The notes: generated by a model from the letters alone, not told the origin. Counted from the first letter of the stretch, positions 20,660 through 33,974 are shown. The stretch is 64,000 nt of DNA from Sycobia sp. Sy_11 (GCA_018907035.1 JACCIC010000167.1:1054001-1118000), one strand, 5' to 3'. Program-made: numbers and translations.

Positions 20660-21123
20660 AAAAGCTAAGTGAACCTGGCGAGAAGTAGAGCAAGAAGCGT
20701 TCGACAAAATTAAGCAACTTGTCACAAACGCATCCATCCTTTGCTGTCCAAACTAGAGCCGCCCGTTTATCCTGAAAACGGATGCCAGTAAAGAAGGATT
20801 GGGAGTTGCGCTTACTCAAGCGTATGAGAACAATGAACGAGTGATCGCATTTGCAAGCCGAACACTCCCCAGCCGAAAAAAATTATTCTGCCACTGAGCT
20901 ATAATATCTAGCAATCAAATCGGGTGTGTTGAAATTCCGAGATTATCTTGAAGGATACTACTTTATAGTACTCACCGACCATCAATCACTAAAATGGCTT
21001 AACAATATAGAAAATCCTTCCGGCCGTTTAGCCCGTTGGGCACTCGAATTAAGCCAGTATGATTTTGAAATTAAATACCGTCCTGGTAAAGATAATCTAC
21101 TAGCCGATACCCTATCCCGACAG
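20660..21123 (+). pseudogene. LTR-A RNase H domain
   Basis: Continuation of pol after stops near 20669 and 20754. FILKTDASKEGLGVALTQ (first catalytic Asp, about 20768-20820), a frameshift in an A-run near 20876-20882 within SRTLPSRKK, then TDHQSLKWLNN (about 20975-21010) and GKDNLLADTLSRQP (last catalytic Asp, about 21085-21126). This domain degrades the RNA template during reverse transcription. Confidence 0.85.
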
Positions 21124-22365
21124 CCGTTAGCCGTCGAAGCAACCACAATCAAAAGAGAGGACTGGTATGAAAAAATATACAAAAATGTGGAAAGCAATCC
21201 TGAAAGCTGTCCAGATTTTTGTATAATCAATGGAAGATTATATAAGCATATTCTGAATACCTTAGATTTTAATGATACTAGCGAAAACTTGCAATGGAAA
21301 ATCTGTGTACCTAAATCCGAACAACATAGAGTTCTAAACGAAGTACGCAACGATCCCACTGTTGGTCACCTGGGACTTTTGAAAACTCTAGTAAAAATAT
21401 CCAAAAGCTATTACTGGCCTGGAATGCTCCGGATGACAACGAATTATGTAAGAAATTACGAGAACTGTCACCAGTTTGAATCGCAATAACAAGCACATGC
21501 TGGAAAATTGCATGCGACGTTAGTTGAACAGCCTTGGGATATCGTGGTCGTCGATCTCAGAGGACCACTCCCAAGATCAACAAAATTGAACATCTGGCTG
21601 TTATTCACGAAAGATAAATTAACAAAATGGGTAGAATTAAAACCTTTACGGAAAGCGACTGCAGAGGCTATAACGCTGGCAGTTAAACAGCAAGTCATCC
21701 TACGTTTCGGATGTCCGAAAACTATCATTTCGGATAATGGGAGACAATTCGTCTCAAAAGAATTTACGGAAATGCTGCCAAAATTCGGAATAGCTCACCG
21801 AAAAACGCCACCGTACACGCCACAATGTAATCCTGTAGAACAAGCGAACAAAGTAGTTAAAACAATGATTTCTCAGTACATACAGAAAAATCACCGAACA
21901 TGGGATTGCTACTTACACGAGCTACAATTCGCATATAATACTGCTACGTCCGAAACGACGGGTTTTACACCCGCTTACATAAATTTTGGACGAGAATTAA
22001 GAACACCCGAGTCTCTTGTCCAACAATTCGACCAAAAATGCAATATTACCGCCGAGAATCGTATCAAAAAGATACAATAAATGATAGAACTAGTATGGAG
22101 CCAACTAGCTAGAAGTTTCCAAAAACAGAAATATTATTACGACCAAAAAAGACGAAAATGGAGCCCGGAAGTCGGCGACTGTGTCTATAAACGCTCATAC
22201 GATTTATCAAATAAAATAGACGCATTTAACGCAAAGTAGCTTCAAAATACATGAGTCCGTATATTATCTTCAGGAAGTTATCGCCCGTAATATTCGACCT
22301 AAAAGATAATAAAGGAAGAATCAATAAACACGTACATATAAAAGATCTACGTGAAAAGTGTAATA
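21124..22365 (+). pseudogene. LTR-A integrase pseudogene
   Basis: The N-terminal zinc region is eroded (GHLGLLKTLVKISKSYYWPG is clear, but one His and one Cys of HHCC are missing), and TAA at 21487-21489 follows. The catalytic core is open from 21508: VVVDLRGP (first Asp), IISDNGRQF (second) and PQCNPVEQANKVVK (Glu), with 34 residues between the second Asp and the Glu by my count. A TAA near 22078 and a frameshift break the C-terminal part, which ends with the beta-rich GPY/F-like region LSPVIFDLKDNKGRINKHVH (about 22270-22335). Confidence 0.85.
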
Positions 22366-22416
22366 AACAAGATAATATACCACTAGGAATACACTATATA
22401 AGGGCCGTCCCAATGC

Positions 22417-22888
22417 CCCAGAGTTCAGTTATAATGCAGCACTCTGTCGTCACAAGAGCTCTGTCGTCGATTCTTGGAACTCAGTGTTCCGATCAAGTGC
22501 TATGGAATTTCATTCCATGCACTCATCTGAGACACTGATGACCACGGCCTCGGCAGAAATCGGCAGGATACTCGAGCGACATGGTACTCAACGTGTATAC
22601 GGGGAAGCGGTTCTCCATCTTAACCGGGACCCGTTATAAACCGCCGATCCCGTGAGCATCAAAACTACATGCACGCTCGAAGTGGAATATTCCTGTAAAA
22701 ATAAAACCAGAATAAGTAAGTTTGCCATCGTACCCGGGCAGCCTACAGGTATTATTTTTGGCATGGCCGAAATAATGAAAATTGGCTATAGAATCCTATT
22801 CAACCAGCAAAGTCCGGCAGCCAAGAAACGCCACCGGGAAACAGACGGCTACATCGTCGAGCAGCTAGGAGAGTCACCACTAGGTTAG
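22417..22888 (+). pseudogene. extra ORF after integrase, protease-like C-terminal half
   Basis: A frame of about 155 codons with one stop (TAA near 22637). The part after the stop reads CTLEVEYSCKNKTRISKFAI, then VPGQPTGIIFGMAEIMKIGY. This looks like the flap-to-C-terminal half of a retropepsin (the strand before the usual ILG-type motif). I cannot find a DTG/DSG in the upstream half. It lies between integrase and 3' LTR, where gypsy elements may carry env or accessory genes. It could be a relic of a duplicated or captured protease, or an unrelated accessory protein. Confidence 0.45.
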
Positions 22889-23440
22889 AAGACGAGGGGA
22901 TGTACAGCTCCACCAACTCCGAAGATCCGATGGAAGAAAACTGTAAGAAAAGAAAGAAATAAATAACTATCTGATAAATTAATCTATCTATTATACATTT
23001 CTTGCGAAATGTCGCATAAAATTTATATGAGAATTATAAATGTGCAAAATTATACAAAATTGTACAAAATGAATGAATATATTTTTGTCTTCTTCTAAGT
23101 TTTATTTTTCTCTTTCGAGTTTAACATTTATTTCAATAAATATTCTATATTCATTTATTTTTAAAACCGAAAATTTCGATAATATAGTAAAAGTCAACCG
23201 ACGACGAATATTTATATATGAAAACCGCACGATTAAGGGTAAATGTCAATGTCCTCTTAAAAGAAATAATAATTTAACCCCCGAAAGGTTAAATTAAAAT
23301 TAAAATTAAAATTATTAGAACTAAAGGTCAAGTTCTAGTTAAACAGTTCGTGCGAGCACATCACGATAAGTTTAAAATCAAACTTAAATTTTTTTATCAT
23401 TTTTAAAAAAATAATACAATGTTTAAAAAAACAACTTACA
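22889..23440. other. AT-rich internal noncoding region of LTR-A
   Basis: No protein recognised. It ends in ACAACTTACAG (23431-23441), which resembles a 3' splice site just before the next open frame. Confidence 0.5.
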
Positions 23441-23881
23441 GGGGCGCAGCGCGACCTGCTCGTCGGCGAGCAGGAGTTTAATAACATTTTAAGAATTCCT
23501 GTGCGTCTGCGCTTGGTCGTACCTCCAGCATGGCCGCCTCGTCTGCAGGTAGAGAGTCGACGATTATCTACAATACCAGAGGTCGATCCGAAGCCTCAAG
23601 CCATCCCATTACCGCCGCAGGTCGACGAGGCGGACGTACCTCAAGCCGACGACGGTCAGCCCGCGCTGGCGACGAACGCTCAAACACCGGGGCCAGCACG
23701 ACCTGCACCACCGCTGCTCCCCGCAGAGAACACCGCCCCGCTCGGAATGCCGTCGGTTCCTGCGCCGAAGTATAAACCGCACGGCTTGACCCCGACGGGT
23801 GACTCGCGCCTATTGCGCGCATTTATTTACGATGATCAAGCCATTCTATTCTTCCGTCTGGGAGCCGTGCAGCATCGATAA
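23441..23881 (+). CDS. Pro-rich accessory ORF of LTR-A without ATG start
   Basis: Open for about 146 codons after the splice-acceptor-like ACTTACAG, to TAA just before 23882. The product begins GAQRDLLVGEQEFNNILRIP and continues into a Pro/Ala-rich segment (EVDPKPQAIPLPPQVDEADV, later GPARPAPPLLPAE). There is no ATG near its beginning in this frame, so expression from a spliced message is plausible. No signal peptide or membrane segment is seen, so I do not call it env. Its GC-rich codons contrast with the AT-rich pol. Confidence 0.45.
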   Translation, partial: GAQRDLLVGEQEFNNILRIPVRLRLVVPPAWPPRLQVESRRLSTIPEVDPKPQAIPLPPQVDEADVPQADDGQPALATNAQTPGPARPAPPLLPAENTAPLGMPSVPAPKYKPHGLTPTGDSRLLRAFIYDDQAILFFRLGAVQHR

Positions 23882-23972
23882 TGGATCAGGAACCGACGGT
23901 TCCACATGCGGTTAGACCCGATAACCAGACATGTGCGATGCGTCACATGTTCGGAAAAGAAATGATGTATGT

Positions 23973-24086
23973 ATATATACACTTTATTATTTATATACAC
24001 ACAATTTTATATACACTTTATTTTTTATATATACACACAATTTTATATACACTTTATTTTTTATATACACACAATTTTACATACAC
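23973..24086. repeat. tandem repeat, about 37 bp x 3
   Basis: Three successive copies of a unit of the form ATATACACTTTATTTTTT then ATATACACACAATTTT, shortly before the polypurine tract. Confidence 0.8.
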
Positions 24087-24103
24087 TCTAGCTCCGCACT
24101 CCC

Positions 24104-24118
24104 GAAAAAGGAGGGAGA
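24104..24118 (+). promoter_or_regulatory. polypurine tract
   Basis: GAAAAAGGAGGGAGA directly before the 3' LTR's TGCGACGG. This is the expected plus-strand DNA primer site. Confidence 0.9.
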
Positions 24119-25715
<1,597 letters not shown>

Positions 25716-25719
25716 AAAC

Positions 25720-26993
25720 AATTCAATCCGTTTGGGGTTCTTTACACCTCTGTTAATGGTGCGTTTAGGGGGCATCAATTAAATAAGTACCCCGTTACAG
25801 TACAATAGTAAAAAAATGTCGGTGTATTTCTGGTTATTTCATGTATTAGAAATGTAAGAATTATACTTCATAAATTAAATTACTTCGATTATGAATATAC
25901 ATTATTTCGTAGTTAAAAGTAATCGCAAAGAGAATTGAAGAAGCAATAGAATTATTAATACGACTGATTCCCTGGTAGTCTAGGGCTCCCAATTTTCAAA
26001 TAAAAGAAAAATTCCAATATTAGCCGTACTGGTGTAAGTGTAAGGGGAAAAAATATTCTAAAATTTATGGAAAAGTATGCTGGTGATCTCGAAACCTGTT
26101 AGTTGAGGGGGAACTCGTCGGCTGCGCAACAGCGGACGGTACGTTCTCGCACACTCAGCGCGAGGTTCGAAAATAAGACGCGAAAATCTAATAAATTTAG
26201 ATTTAACAATCAATTTAAAAATTCTTGTAAAGCCATGCGAGGCTAAATATTTAAAAATAATTTACATTAGACGTAATAATAAATTTATAATTTAATTAAA
26301 ATAAATTGTATTACAGCGGGTCGTGGCGAGCGGACTACCCTTACATCGAAAGCAAAGGGGCAAGGCGTGTTGAATTTAATTTATTAAATTAATTTCGTGT
26401 TCGGGTTAGATTATTATTTGGCGAAATATTATTTTCGCGTATAATAATTTTCGCGTGTTTGACAATCGAAGTTAAATAATTATTTGTGTATTATATTCGG
26501 AATAAATTTGCACGGCTGTATTTTCGGCCGTTGCAATTGATTAGATTTTATGTCAGCTGAACGTATGCTATTTGAATCCATTCAATTTCAATAAATTATT
26601 TGATTTAATTTAAATTTAATTCACTTTCTTCGCATTCAAATTTAATTTGTTCAGTTGCTACAAAGTTGATCTATTTAACATAATTTAATTCTATATCATT
26701 CAATTGTATTTTAATGTTTTAAATTTATTTTAATTTTAAATGACTTAATAAACAATTCAAAATTGGTTGATAAGAAATGATTTTGCTCAACTTAATTAAC
26801 TTCTCTTAATTTCAATTGAAATTTTCTTTATATAATTTTTTTTTGACTTTAATTTTTTAGTGAGACATATTTTATGGGTCTTGCAGTCTTTATAAAATAA
26901 TACTATACTAATGTAAGGAATATTAAAATGCTCTTGTTGATAACCACGCCTGAAGAATCTAAAATAGAATTATTAGTAAAAAATAAAATAAAA
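25720..26993. other. spacer with one short LTR-A-terminus-like match
   Basis: No gene. 26508-26537 (TTTGCACGGC..TTTTCGGCCGTTGCA) resembles the reverse complement of the LTR-A 5' terminus (compare 63196-63223), so part of this stretch may be a decayed minus-strand LTR of a related family. A GC-richer island lies at 26105-26170. 26935-26970 resembles the termini of the Penelope-like elements. Confidence 0.4.
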
Positions 26994-27216
26994 ATTTAAG
27001 TACAAGTAAGTTTCCAGCGTTTTTCCAAAAATGTGAGGTTTTAATAAGAAAACATGATTACATGTCCTCTATTCAAAGTAGCATCCAGCGGAAGTTATAA
27101 ATGTTTTCTATCTTTCTGGCAATTTAGTACATCCGGACCAAAAAAAGTTTCTCTTTTGTCGAGCCCTAGAACGTAATTAGCCAATTTTTGATTTTGTCCA
27201 ATAAATTAAAACGTAT

Positions 27217-27880
27217 TCATGTAAAAGGATTCTGCATTGATCGACACAAGTGGTAGTCAGATGATCCCATATCTGAACTGTAAGGCAGAAAAGACAGAAT
27301 ATCGCATCCACTATACCCATACCAGTTTTGATCGCACCATATGTAGAGAATAATCTTATTTACATGAATATTTCGTTTCGCCGTTGGTTGAGCAAACTCG
27401 CCGGGCTTTGGATACGATTTTCTGCGTTTAGGAGTATCATAATAAATCCATTTTTCATAAGTAGTGACAGTACAATGCAAAAATGATTTATTTTTATACT
27501 TCTGCAGCAACATTTCGGACATGCAAAATCGTCATTCGACGTCTCTCGGCTTCAATTCGTACGGCACCCAGTTTCCAACCTTTTGAATGAATCCCATTAC
27601 TTTTAGGCGTAGGGAAACGGCTTGTTGTGTGGCACCCCATGATAAAGAAAGTTCTTTTTTAATCAGACACGGATCCTCATCCAGGAAAATGTCTAATTCC
27701 TCGTCTTCATAAATTTCTGAATTTCCAGTGTGATCCCTGTCTTCATCTTCAAAATCGCTACTTTTGAACCGTTTGAACCACTCGCGGTATGAATATGAAT
27801 AGAAAGTGCGCTTTCCAAATAGCGTTTAGCGTAAATAGCGTTTATTTGGCTGTAAACCTGCCCTGATTTTGCTCGATACA
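27217..27880 (-). pseudogene. mariner transposase pseudogene (copy 3)
   Basis: Minus-strand reading across several frames. The catalytic half ORF at 27522-27217 keeps the TTYEKW variant of TGDEKW (Asp lost) and SSDYHL, but the QHDNARPH block is missing, apparently by deletion between VWCDQNW and YSGCD. The N-terminal DNA-binding half (27890-27600) has many stops. No function is expected. Confidence 0.7.
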
Positions 27881-27935
27881 ATGACACCAAAATAAATGTT
27901 CAAATATGATGCTGTTGTTAACATATACACAACCT

Positions 27936-28032
27936 ACAAATATAACAAATTTGACATTTCTGCATTATATATAAATATAACAAGTCTGACATTTCTGCAT
28001 TATATATAAATATAACAAGTCTGACATTTCTG
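27936..28032. repeat. 35-bp tandem repeat, 2.8 copies
   Basis: Unit AAATATAACAAGTCTGACAT then TTCTGCATTATATAT, the first copy slightly diverged. It lies inside the 5' part of the mariner relic. Confidence 0.85.
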
Positions 28033-28095
28033 CCCGGCGTCCATTGGTGACGCCATCTTTTGACAAACACCGGAAACTTATTTGTTCGCCCAATA

Positions 28096-29179
28096 ATTTC
28101 CGATATGACTAAATGGAATTCAGTTTCGTATGTCCTAATTTCTTTTTTTCTAACTAGAGTTCATTCATCGAACGATAACTTTATAATCGGGTGAGAAAAA
28201 AATCGCGTCACAGTGTTACCTTATATCCCATAGTATTAAGTAAATTGGTGCGAACAAAAAGATACATGAACTAACCATCGTTAAAATATATTCACCGCAC
28301 CTGGATATACCTATCCGATGCTATGCTCAACCGCAAGAGATTTAATCGGGGCAATGAACAAGGCCAATAAAAGAGGGAAGAAATTGAGGAGTGCATGAAG
28401 GATGCGTAAGGCCGTCCCCTCGTCACAATAATTGACGACTTTAAGAAATATTTAAGAATAATCGATAAAAATAACAACTCGGCTACCAGAGCAGCGAAGA
28501 AGAGGATGGAGAGAAGTTGCACTAAACAGAGATTGCCGAGTGGCGGATCAGCGTACCATAATGGGCCCGCCTATTAACAGAATTTTAACCGCAATCATTT
28601 TAACCTAAATCACAATTGGTACTACTATCAATATATTTGAAATTACTTAAACACCATGGCTAAACCTGATTACGACAAAGAACAAAACATGAGAGACCGC
28701 GTACCGAATTATCGGGCAGATCGAATAAATAATCTTGTTTCCAAGTTGTATTCGCCATTTTTAGAATCAATATCTTTACGATTCGGCGCAAAATAGACCA
28801 AATCGTACACAAAAATTTAGAATATCCACACGTAACTATTTTTAAATTGAAGTGTATCTAATCGAAAAAAATACGTACCACGGTCGAGCAACGCGACTAA
28901 GCGTCCAGTTAATACTCTGACAGAAAGCGGTGCATCTACATCATAAAAAACAAAAAGGAGAAATATTGACAGTACATATAAGATCAGAGTACCTTAAAAA
29001 TATGGAGGTTGGCACAATAATCGACTCGGGACCAAACTCAATCTATTTAAACGCTGGGTGATAAACGGTGACGTAATGGGATGCAGCTCGAAAAATTTTC
29101 AATCCTAATCAGACTCACTGAAATGAATGAGGAAGCCCAGGACTTGTATAAGTCTTACTAGCCTTCAACAAGCTTAATT
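28096..29179. other. decayed retroelement sequence, part unassigned
   Basis: Short coding-like stretches on the plus strand (28425-28560, and 28656-28795 beginning MAKPDYDKEQNMRDRVP) precede a gypsy-type RNase H. They may be its gag/pol 5' region, but no diagnostic motif is visible. Confidence 0.35.
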
Positions 29180-30030
29180 CGTGCTTGACGAGCAAACCGG
29201 TCCTGAAACATCCGGACTTCGATCAAAAATTTTATAATAATTTTTGGGATAATCACTGATGCCTTCAATTACTCTGTAAGCGGTTTTCTTTCTCATATGG
29301 TAGACTCAGCTGATCTTCCGGTCGTATAGGCTAGTCGACCCCTGTATCAAACAGAAAAAACTATAGCATAATAAAGCAAAAACTTTTAGCAATGCTGCAT
29401 AACGCTGAACAATTTGAATATTTCATTTATAGTAAAAAATGAAGAAGAAAAACAGTAGATTTCAAACTTAACGATATACACAACTTTGAAATAGTCTATT
29501 CACCTAAAAAAAAAAACAAATTATGTCGCCAACGTTTTCTCCTGAAAACCATCAAGAAGAATTAGAAACCAAAAAAAAGGATTAGAGTGAAGAACAAAAC
29601 CGGGATGAAACAAGTTCGTCATCATCATCAAAAGTTGAACTGCTTCCCACCGGCAGAAAGAATCGCCTTAAAGCTCGAAAAATGTCGAACTCATCAGAGA
29701 GACCTGACGAAATTGATTCACGCCGCCACACGGAAAACAAAGTTTTGTCAAGGCATCATAACTATTCAGCATGACTCAGGAACCTACGAGAATCTTCTCT
29801 GCCTCCTGAAGACCTTCGATTTTCAAATACATTTGCTCCTCTGCCAGAAAGCAATACCAAGTATCCGAATTACTCGTTTTTCCCTGGCCAACTGAATATA
29901 GACACTCTCAATGTTTCTTTATTCCTAACAGCGACTCTTAAATCACTGTCAATTCCATCTCCAAATGTTCCATGGGGATTATCGATCCTTCCAGTACTGT
30001 ACAAACTGGACAGAAACAAAATTGTATAAT
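29180..30030 (+). pseudogene. gypsy-like RT/RNase H relic plus Ser-rich frame
   Basis: CLTSKPVLKHPDFDQKF (about 29190-29240) followed by ITDAFNYSVSGFLSH (first RNase H Asp) and ASRPLYQTEKT mark the RT connection and RNase H of a Ty3/gypsy pol. LAMLHNAEQFEYFIY and NDIHNFEIVYSPKKKNK continue it to about 29515. From ATG 29523 another frame, broken by TAG and TGA, encodes a charged, Ser-rich stretch (ETSSSSSSKVELLPTGRKNR) and a segment to about 30027. Its identity is unknown. Confidence 0.55.
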
Positions 30031-30535
30031 GAAATCAGGTCACACCCAATATAATAGAGTCTCAGAATTCATTTCTTCTGAGTATTGACAACATCGATTA
30101 GCTTCTTGCACAAAGAAATGAAACAGATTGTTCAGCTGCGATCGCGGTTCTCGCAGAAGACCTCTTGGTATAGATTAAGGAAGCGATGATAGTTAGTGTA
30201 TAGGTAACGCAAAACAAGACAACTAAATGCAAGGATGTCATGGCCCTGGTTGTTGAAGACACTATGCCAATTCGTGCCGACTTTGAAAGTTTAATTGACT
30301 GCATCATGTCGCTGTAAAATTACTACTAGGGGTCAAATCCAAGCAATGATAGGTAAATGTAAAACATGCTAATACAATAAAATTGTAAAGTCGGGCAATC
30401 GACATTCCTTTTTTTTTTGTGGTACTATTTTGCTTTAGAAAATTTTCTATTGAAAAAAAATCATTCGCAAAAAATATATATCACTCGTAAGAAATATATC
30501 ACGCTATTGTAATGTATCTAAATTTTCTAAATACG

Positions 30536-30760
30536 TTCACAGGCGAATATTATGGACGCCCTAAAAAACTAGCACTCACATTCACAATAATTATCTTATA
30601 TTATAACCAAGGCGGAACAATAATAGGTTACAACTGCGAGACACCAAAGCCCAACATGACGACGGTATTATAGAATGAAGACGGCCCATGTAACATCGAA
30701 AATGACGAAATAGATCCAAGAATTGAAGAAAATAACTCTTTAACTTTTACAAGAAATTAA
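30536..30760 (+). pseudogene. env-like N-terminus relic (tentative)
   Basis: A frame from about 30530 reads a hydrophobic signal-peptide-like segment (LALTFTIIILYY, about 30570-30604) followed by GGTIIGYNCETPKPNMTTVL, then TAG, then more in-frame sequence with a Cys and acidic residues to TAA at about 30760. A signal peptide followed by a Gly-Tyr-x-Cys start is like the glycoproteins that some insect LTR elements acquired from RNA viruses. It lies downstream of a gypsy-type RNase H, the right place for env. The call rests on this short similarity only. Confidence 0.35.
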
Positions 30761-32559
30761 ATTAATTTTAAAACTGTGTAAAATAAAAGTGGATCAAAAA
30801 AATCGCGTATTGTAAAGTGCACTTGCACAACAGTCGTGTCTGCGGAGTATGTTGCGGACATACTCAAAGAAGTTGACTCGTATGTGGACACAGCGTTTGT
30901 TAATGTTAAAAACGAGTATACAAATTTTTTGGGTCTGTGAATTTAGAAGTGCAAGTGTCAGAACTGACGGTAGCCAGTATTTGCTAAACCTATACAATAC
31001 AAAAAAATGTAAATTTATTTTTTCTATCACAACTAACTAATTTCTCACGATTTCAAATTGATCTGTAATTATTAAGTTCGGAACTCGCATATCATCATCG
31101 GAAACCCTATCGAAAATTATACGATTTAAGATCTGGGGGAAAGCAGCAGCGGAAAACAGCATTCGTCCAAGCCGGAACTTCAGAATCAACGGAATACATT
31201 CTCTGGAAGGACTGTATTAACCATGTTAGCCGAGTACAGCAACAATTCGTGGCTCACGAAATATGGTAAGATAAAATAATACGCCCGTGTAAAGGTTGAA
31301 AAACTTGATCCGGATATAACAGTAATATAACTTCATCTCAGTTATAAAAAAGTATGATAAGCCAATTCCAATTTTCACCAATGGGTGCACACACACATTA
31401 GAATTCATAAATGTTTTAATAAATTTTTTTTTTAATTTCTAATAACTTTTGTTAAGTATTTTATTATAATATTTCTGTAAAATTTATTTCATAAAAATAA
31501 CATCCTTGTTTATTTTTTTATTTATTATTAATTTTTCTAATAGCGATATTGAACCCTACTGCCTACGCGGTTTTATGCCAATTAAATTATATTAACATTT
31601 ATTAAATTAACTTTAATAATTATTGCCATCAAATTAATAAGGGTGGAATAATTTTATATTTTACAAAGGAATAACTGAAGAGAGAAATATCAGATTTTTT
31701 ATTATTTAAATATTAATAAGACTAACAAACATAAATATACAATACTACATATTTTTGGCCAAGGTAAGAGATACCTTGGCAACAGTGAATAGTTTATTTC
31801 AATACTATATCAATATACTGTTACAAGTATAGAACATTATTGCATAGTATCTGTATTTATAATATAATTAAAATCCTAAAACTAATGCCAACAAAACCAA
31901 AGAGTTAAGAAAAATTTATTCAATATTAAATGATGTATCAATCTTTATTTACAAATAAGATAATTTTGTTTTTTAAATGCTGAATAGTTATAAGAATATT
32001 TGGAAAGATTCTACCAACAAACTGCTCTGGCGAATTATCTTTTTCCATGCTATAACTCATAAAAGATGAACACAAAATCACTAAAAAATTAAATATTGAA
32101 GAATGAATTGAATGGTATATAACTTTTATTATTCCTTCATCTCATTTCCCTATTAGTTCAAACACTAGTCACGAGTTTAAATAAAAATTAAAAAATAAAA
32201 TACCTACAACAGAACACTAAGTTATTCGTAAAATCTAATGATAATTAGATTTATTATATTTTGAATTGAAAATCATGAGTTTAAAATAAATCGTTTATTT
32301 TTTTAAAAAACTCAAGGATTGTCAAGAAAACAAATTTACTACGAGACTTTTTGATAATTTCAAGCAATTTTGTAATGTATCAACTATTACAATGTTACAA
32401 TCAGCATTCAATCAAACAGTACCATTAAAAAGACTAGCTGCCTATAATACATGTTGATTTACATGCTTATGGTTTATTAAATTTTATATCCACATATTGA
32501 AGGCTTATAATCTTCTCTAGTTCAAGGCCTACAGAACAGTTAATTCAGTTCTAGATGTA
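30761..32559. other. AT-rich spacer and element debris
   Basis: About 31080-31280 is less AT-rich and may be the end of the retroelement relic. The rest is AT-rich without genes. Confidence 0.4.
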
Positions 32560-32941
32560 TCCTTGTTTATGATCACCCCCAAAGAATCTAAAATAGAACT
32601 TACTACTAAAAATAAATTAGATTAATAATTAAAAATAATAATAATAAAATAATAATAAAATAAAATAAAAATAATAAACTATATTCTATATTAGCAAAAG
32701 ACAACCTGACTGCCCTCACCACCTGAAATTTAAAATCTCCTTTAGTCGCCAACGTTTCGAACCGCTAGGACTAAACACTTTAGTCCTTTACCAAATTAAA
32801 TTTAAGATGTGGGGTGGTCAGGTTGTCCTTTGATAATATAGAATATAGTTTATGATTTTTATTATTTTTAATTTTTAATCTAATTTATTTTTAGTAGTAA
32901 GTTCTATTTCAGATTCTTCGGGAGTGATCATAAACAAGGAC
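32560..32941. repeat. large inverted repeat of Penelope-like termini (head-to-head)
   Basis: Left arm 32560-32734 and right arm 32800-32941 are reverse complements at roughly 90% or better, apart from about 30 bp of extra AAT/AAAT repeats in the left arm. Both match the noncoding terminus of the minus-strand Penelope-like element near 52420-52640 (TCCTTGTTTATGATC at one end, GACAACCTGACTG at the other). The 65-bp centre includes GTTTCGAACCGCTAG, part of the ribozyme-like core found in other termini. Confidence 0.85.
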
Positions 32942-33204
32942 AGTCTGACTGTCATTATTTTAGTATAATATATTATAGGATAAAGACTATAAGACCGATA
33001 AAAATATTTAATAATTTAATTCAAAACAGTCGACATAAGTACAATTTTTAATTTTTAGTAATTTGTAAGTAATATAGTATCTACAAAACTAATTTACAAT
33101 AGAATGTAGAAATGATTTTTAAAAAATGTATATGTGCATCCGACAGACAAGTAGTGAAATAGCATATTATTATCAAATTAATAAATTAACATATACTTCA
33201 GTTT

Positions 33205-33475
33205 AGTTGCTGAGGATGAACTGTAGCAATTTAGACACCAAGGTAATTCTAAATTTAAGGTGGTGGGGGCAGTCAGGTTGTCCTTTGCTAACATAGAATA
33301 TTATTTTTATTATTTTTATTTTTTTTATTATTTTAGTTTTATTTTTATTTTATTATTTATTTTATTTTCTTTTTATTTTTAATTTTTAATATAATTTATT
33401 GTAGTAATAAGTTTTATTTCAGATTCTATAGGGGTGAACATAAACAAGGACAGTCTGACTGTCATTATTTTAGCT
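33205..33475 (+). repeat. Penelope-like terminus, third copy
   Basis: CTGAGGATGAACTGTAGC (33210-33227) then AAATTTAAGGTGGTGGGGGC, an AT-rich region, and AACATAAACAAGGACAGTCT at 33438-33457. This is collinear with the reverse complement of 52400-52690. Confidence 0.75.
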
Positions 33476-33909
33476 AATATATTATATTAGAAAAACTGTA
33501 AGACTGATAAAAATATTTATTAATTTAACATATACATGTATTAAAATTTATTTAAATTTTATTTTTTTTAAAAGTTCAAAGTGTGTATCTTTATTTAAAT
33601 ACATGTACCATAAAGATGTTTAAAAGTAATCTAATAATTTTCTTTTTAAATAAGAATAAAATTGAAAATAATATTTATGATAACTATAATAATTGTAATC
33701 TACAGTATAGAAATTTGATATTTATATAAACTTACTTCCAAGGAACTCAATAATTAAGGGATAAAATGTAACAACAAAATATATGAATACATAAACATAT
33801 CTGACCCTTACAACATTAAGGCACCATGCACAATCACACTATCACTCAAGCTGTCAAACTCTACAAGTTTTCGTTTCCACTGAAGAAAATATAAATTACG
33901 TCAGATCAG

Positions 33910-33910
<1 letters not shown>
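33476..33910. other. AT-rich spacer
   Basis: No gene or recognised repeat. Confidence 0.5.

Positions 33911-33971
<61 letters not shown>
33911..33971. repeat. (TA)n microsatellite
   Basis: About 30 TA units. Confidence 0.95.

Positions 33972-33974
<3 letters not shown>

Larger units (their letters stand above)
26994..28093 (-). mobile_element. mariner relic with both termini (minus strand)
   Basis: The ends share ACAARTAAGTTTCCRGYGTTT (around 27003-27023, and its reverse complement about 28065-28086), followed by TA at 28094-28095. The transposase on the minus strand is shredded. Recognisable bits are KWIYYDTPKRRKSYPKPGE (about 27400-27460), SSDYHLCRSMQ (third catalytic Asp, about 27228-27262) and GAVRIEAERRRM. 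It is related to, but not the same subfamily as, the element at 12538. Confidence 0.75.
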
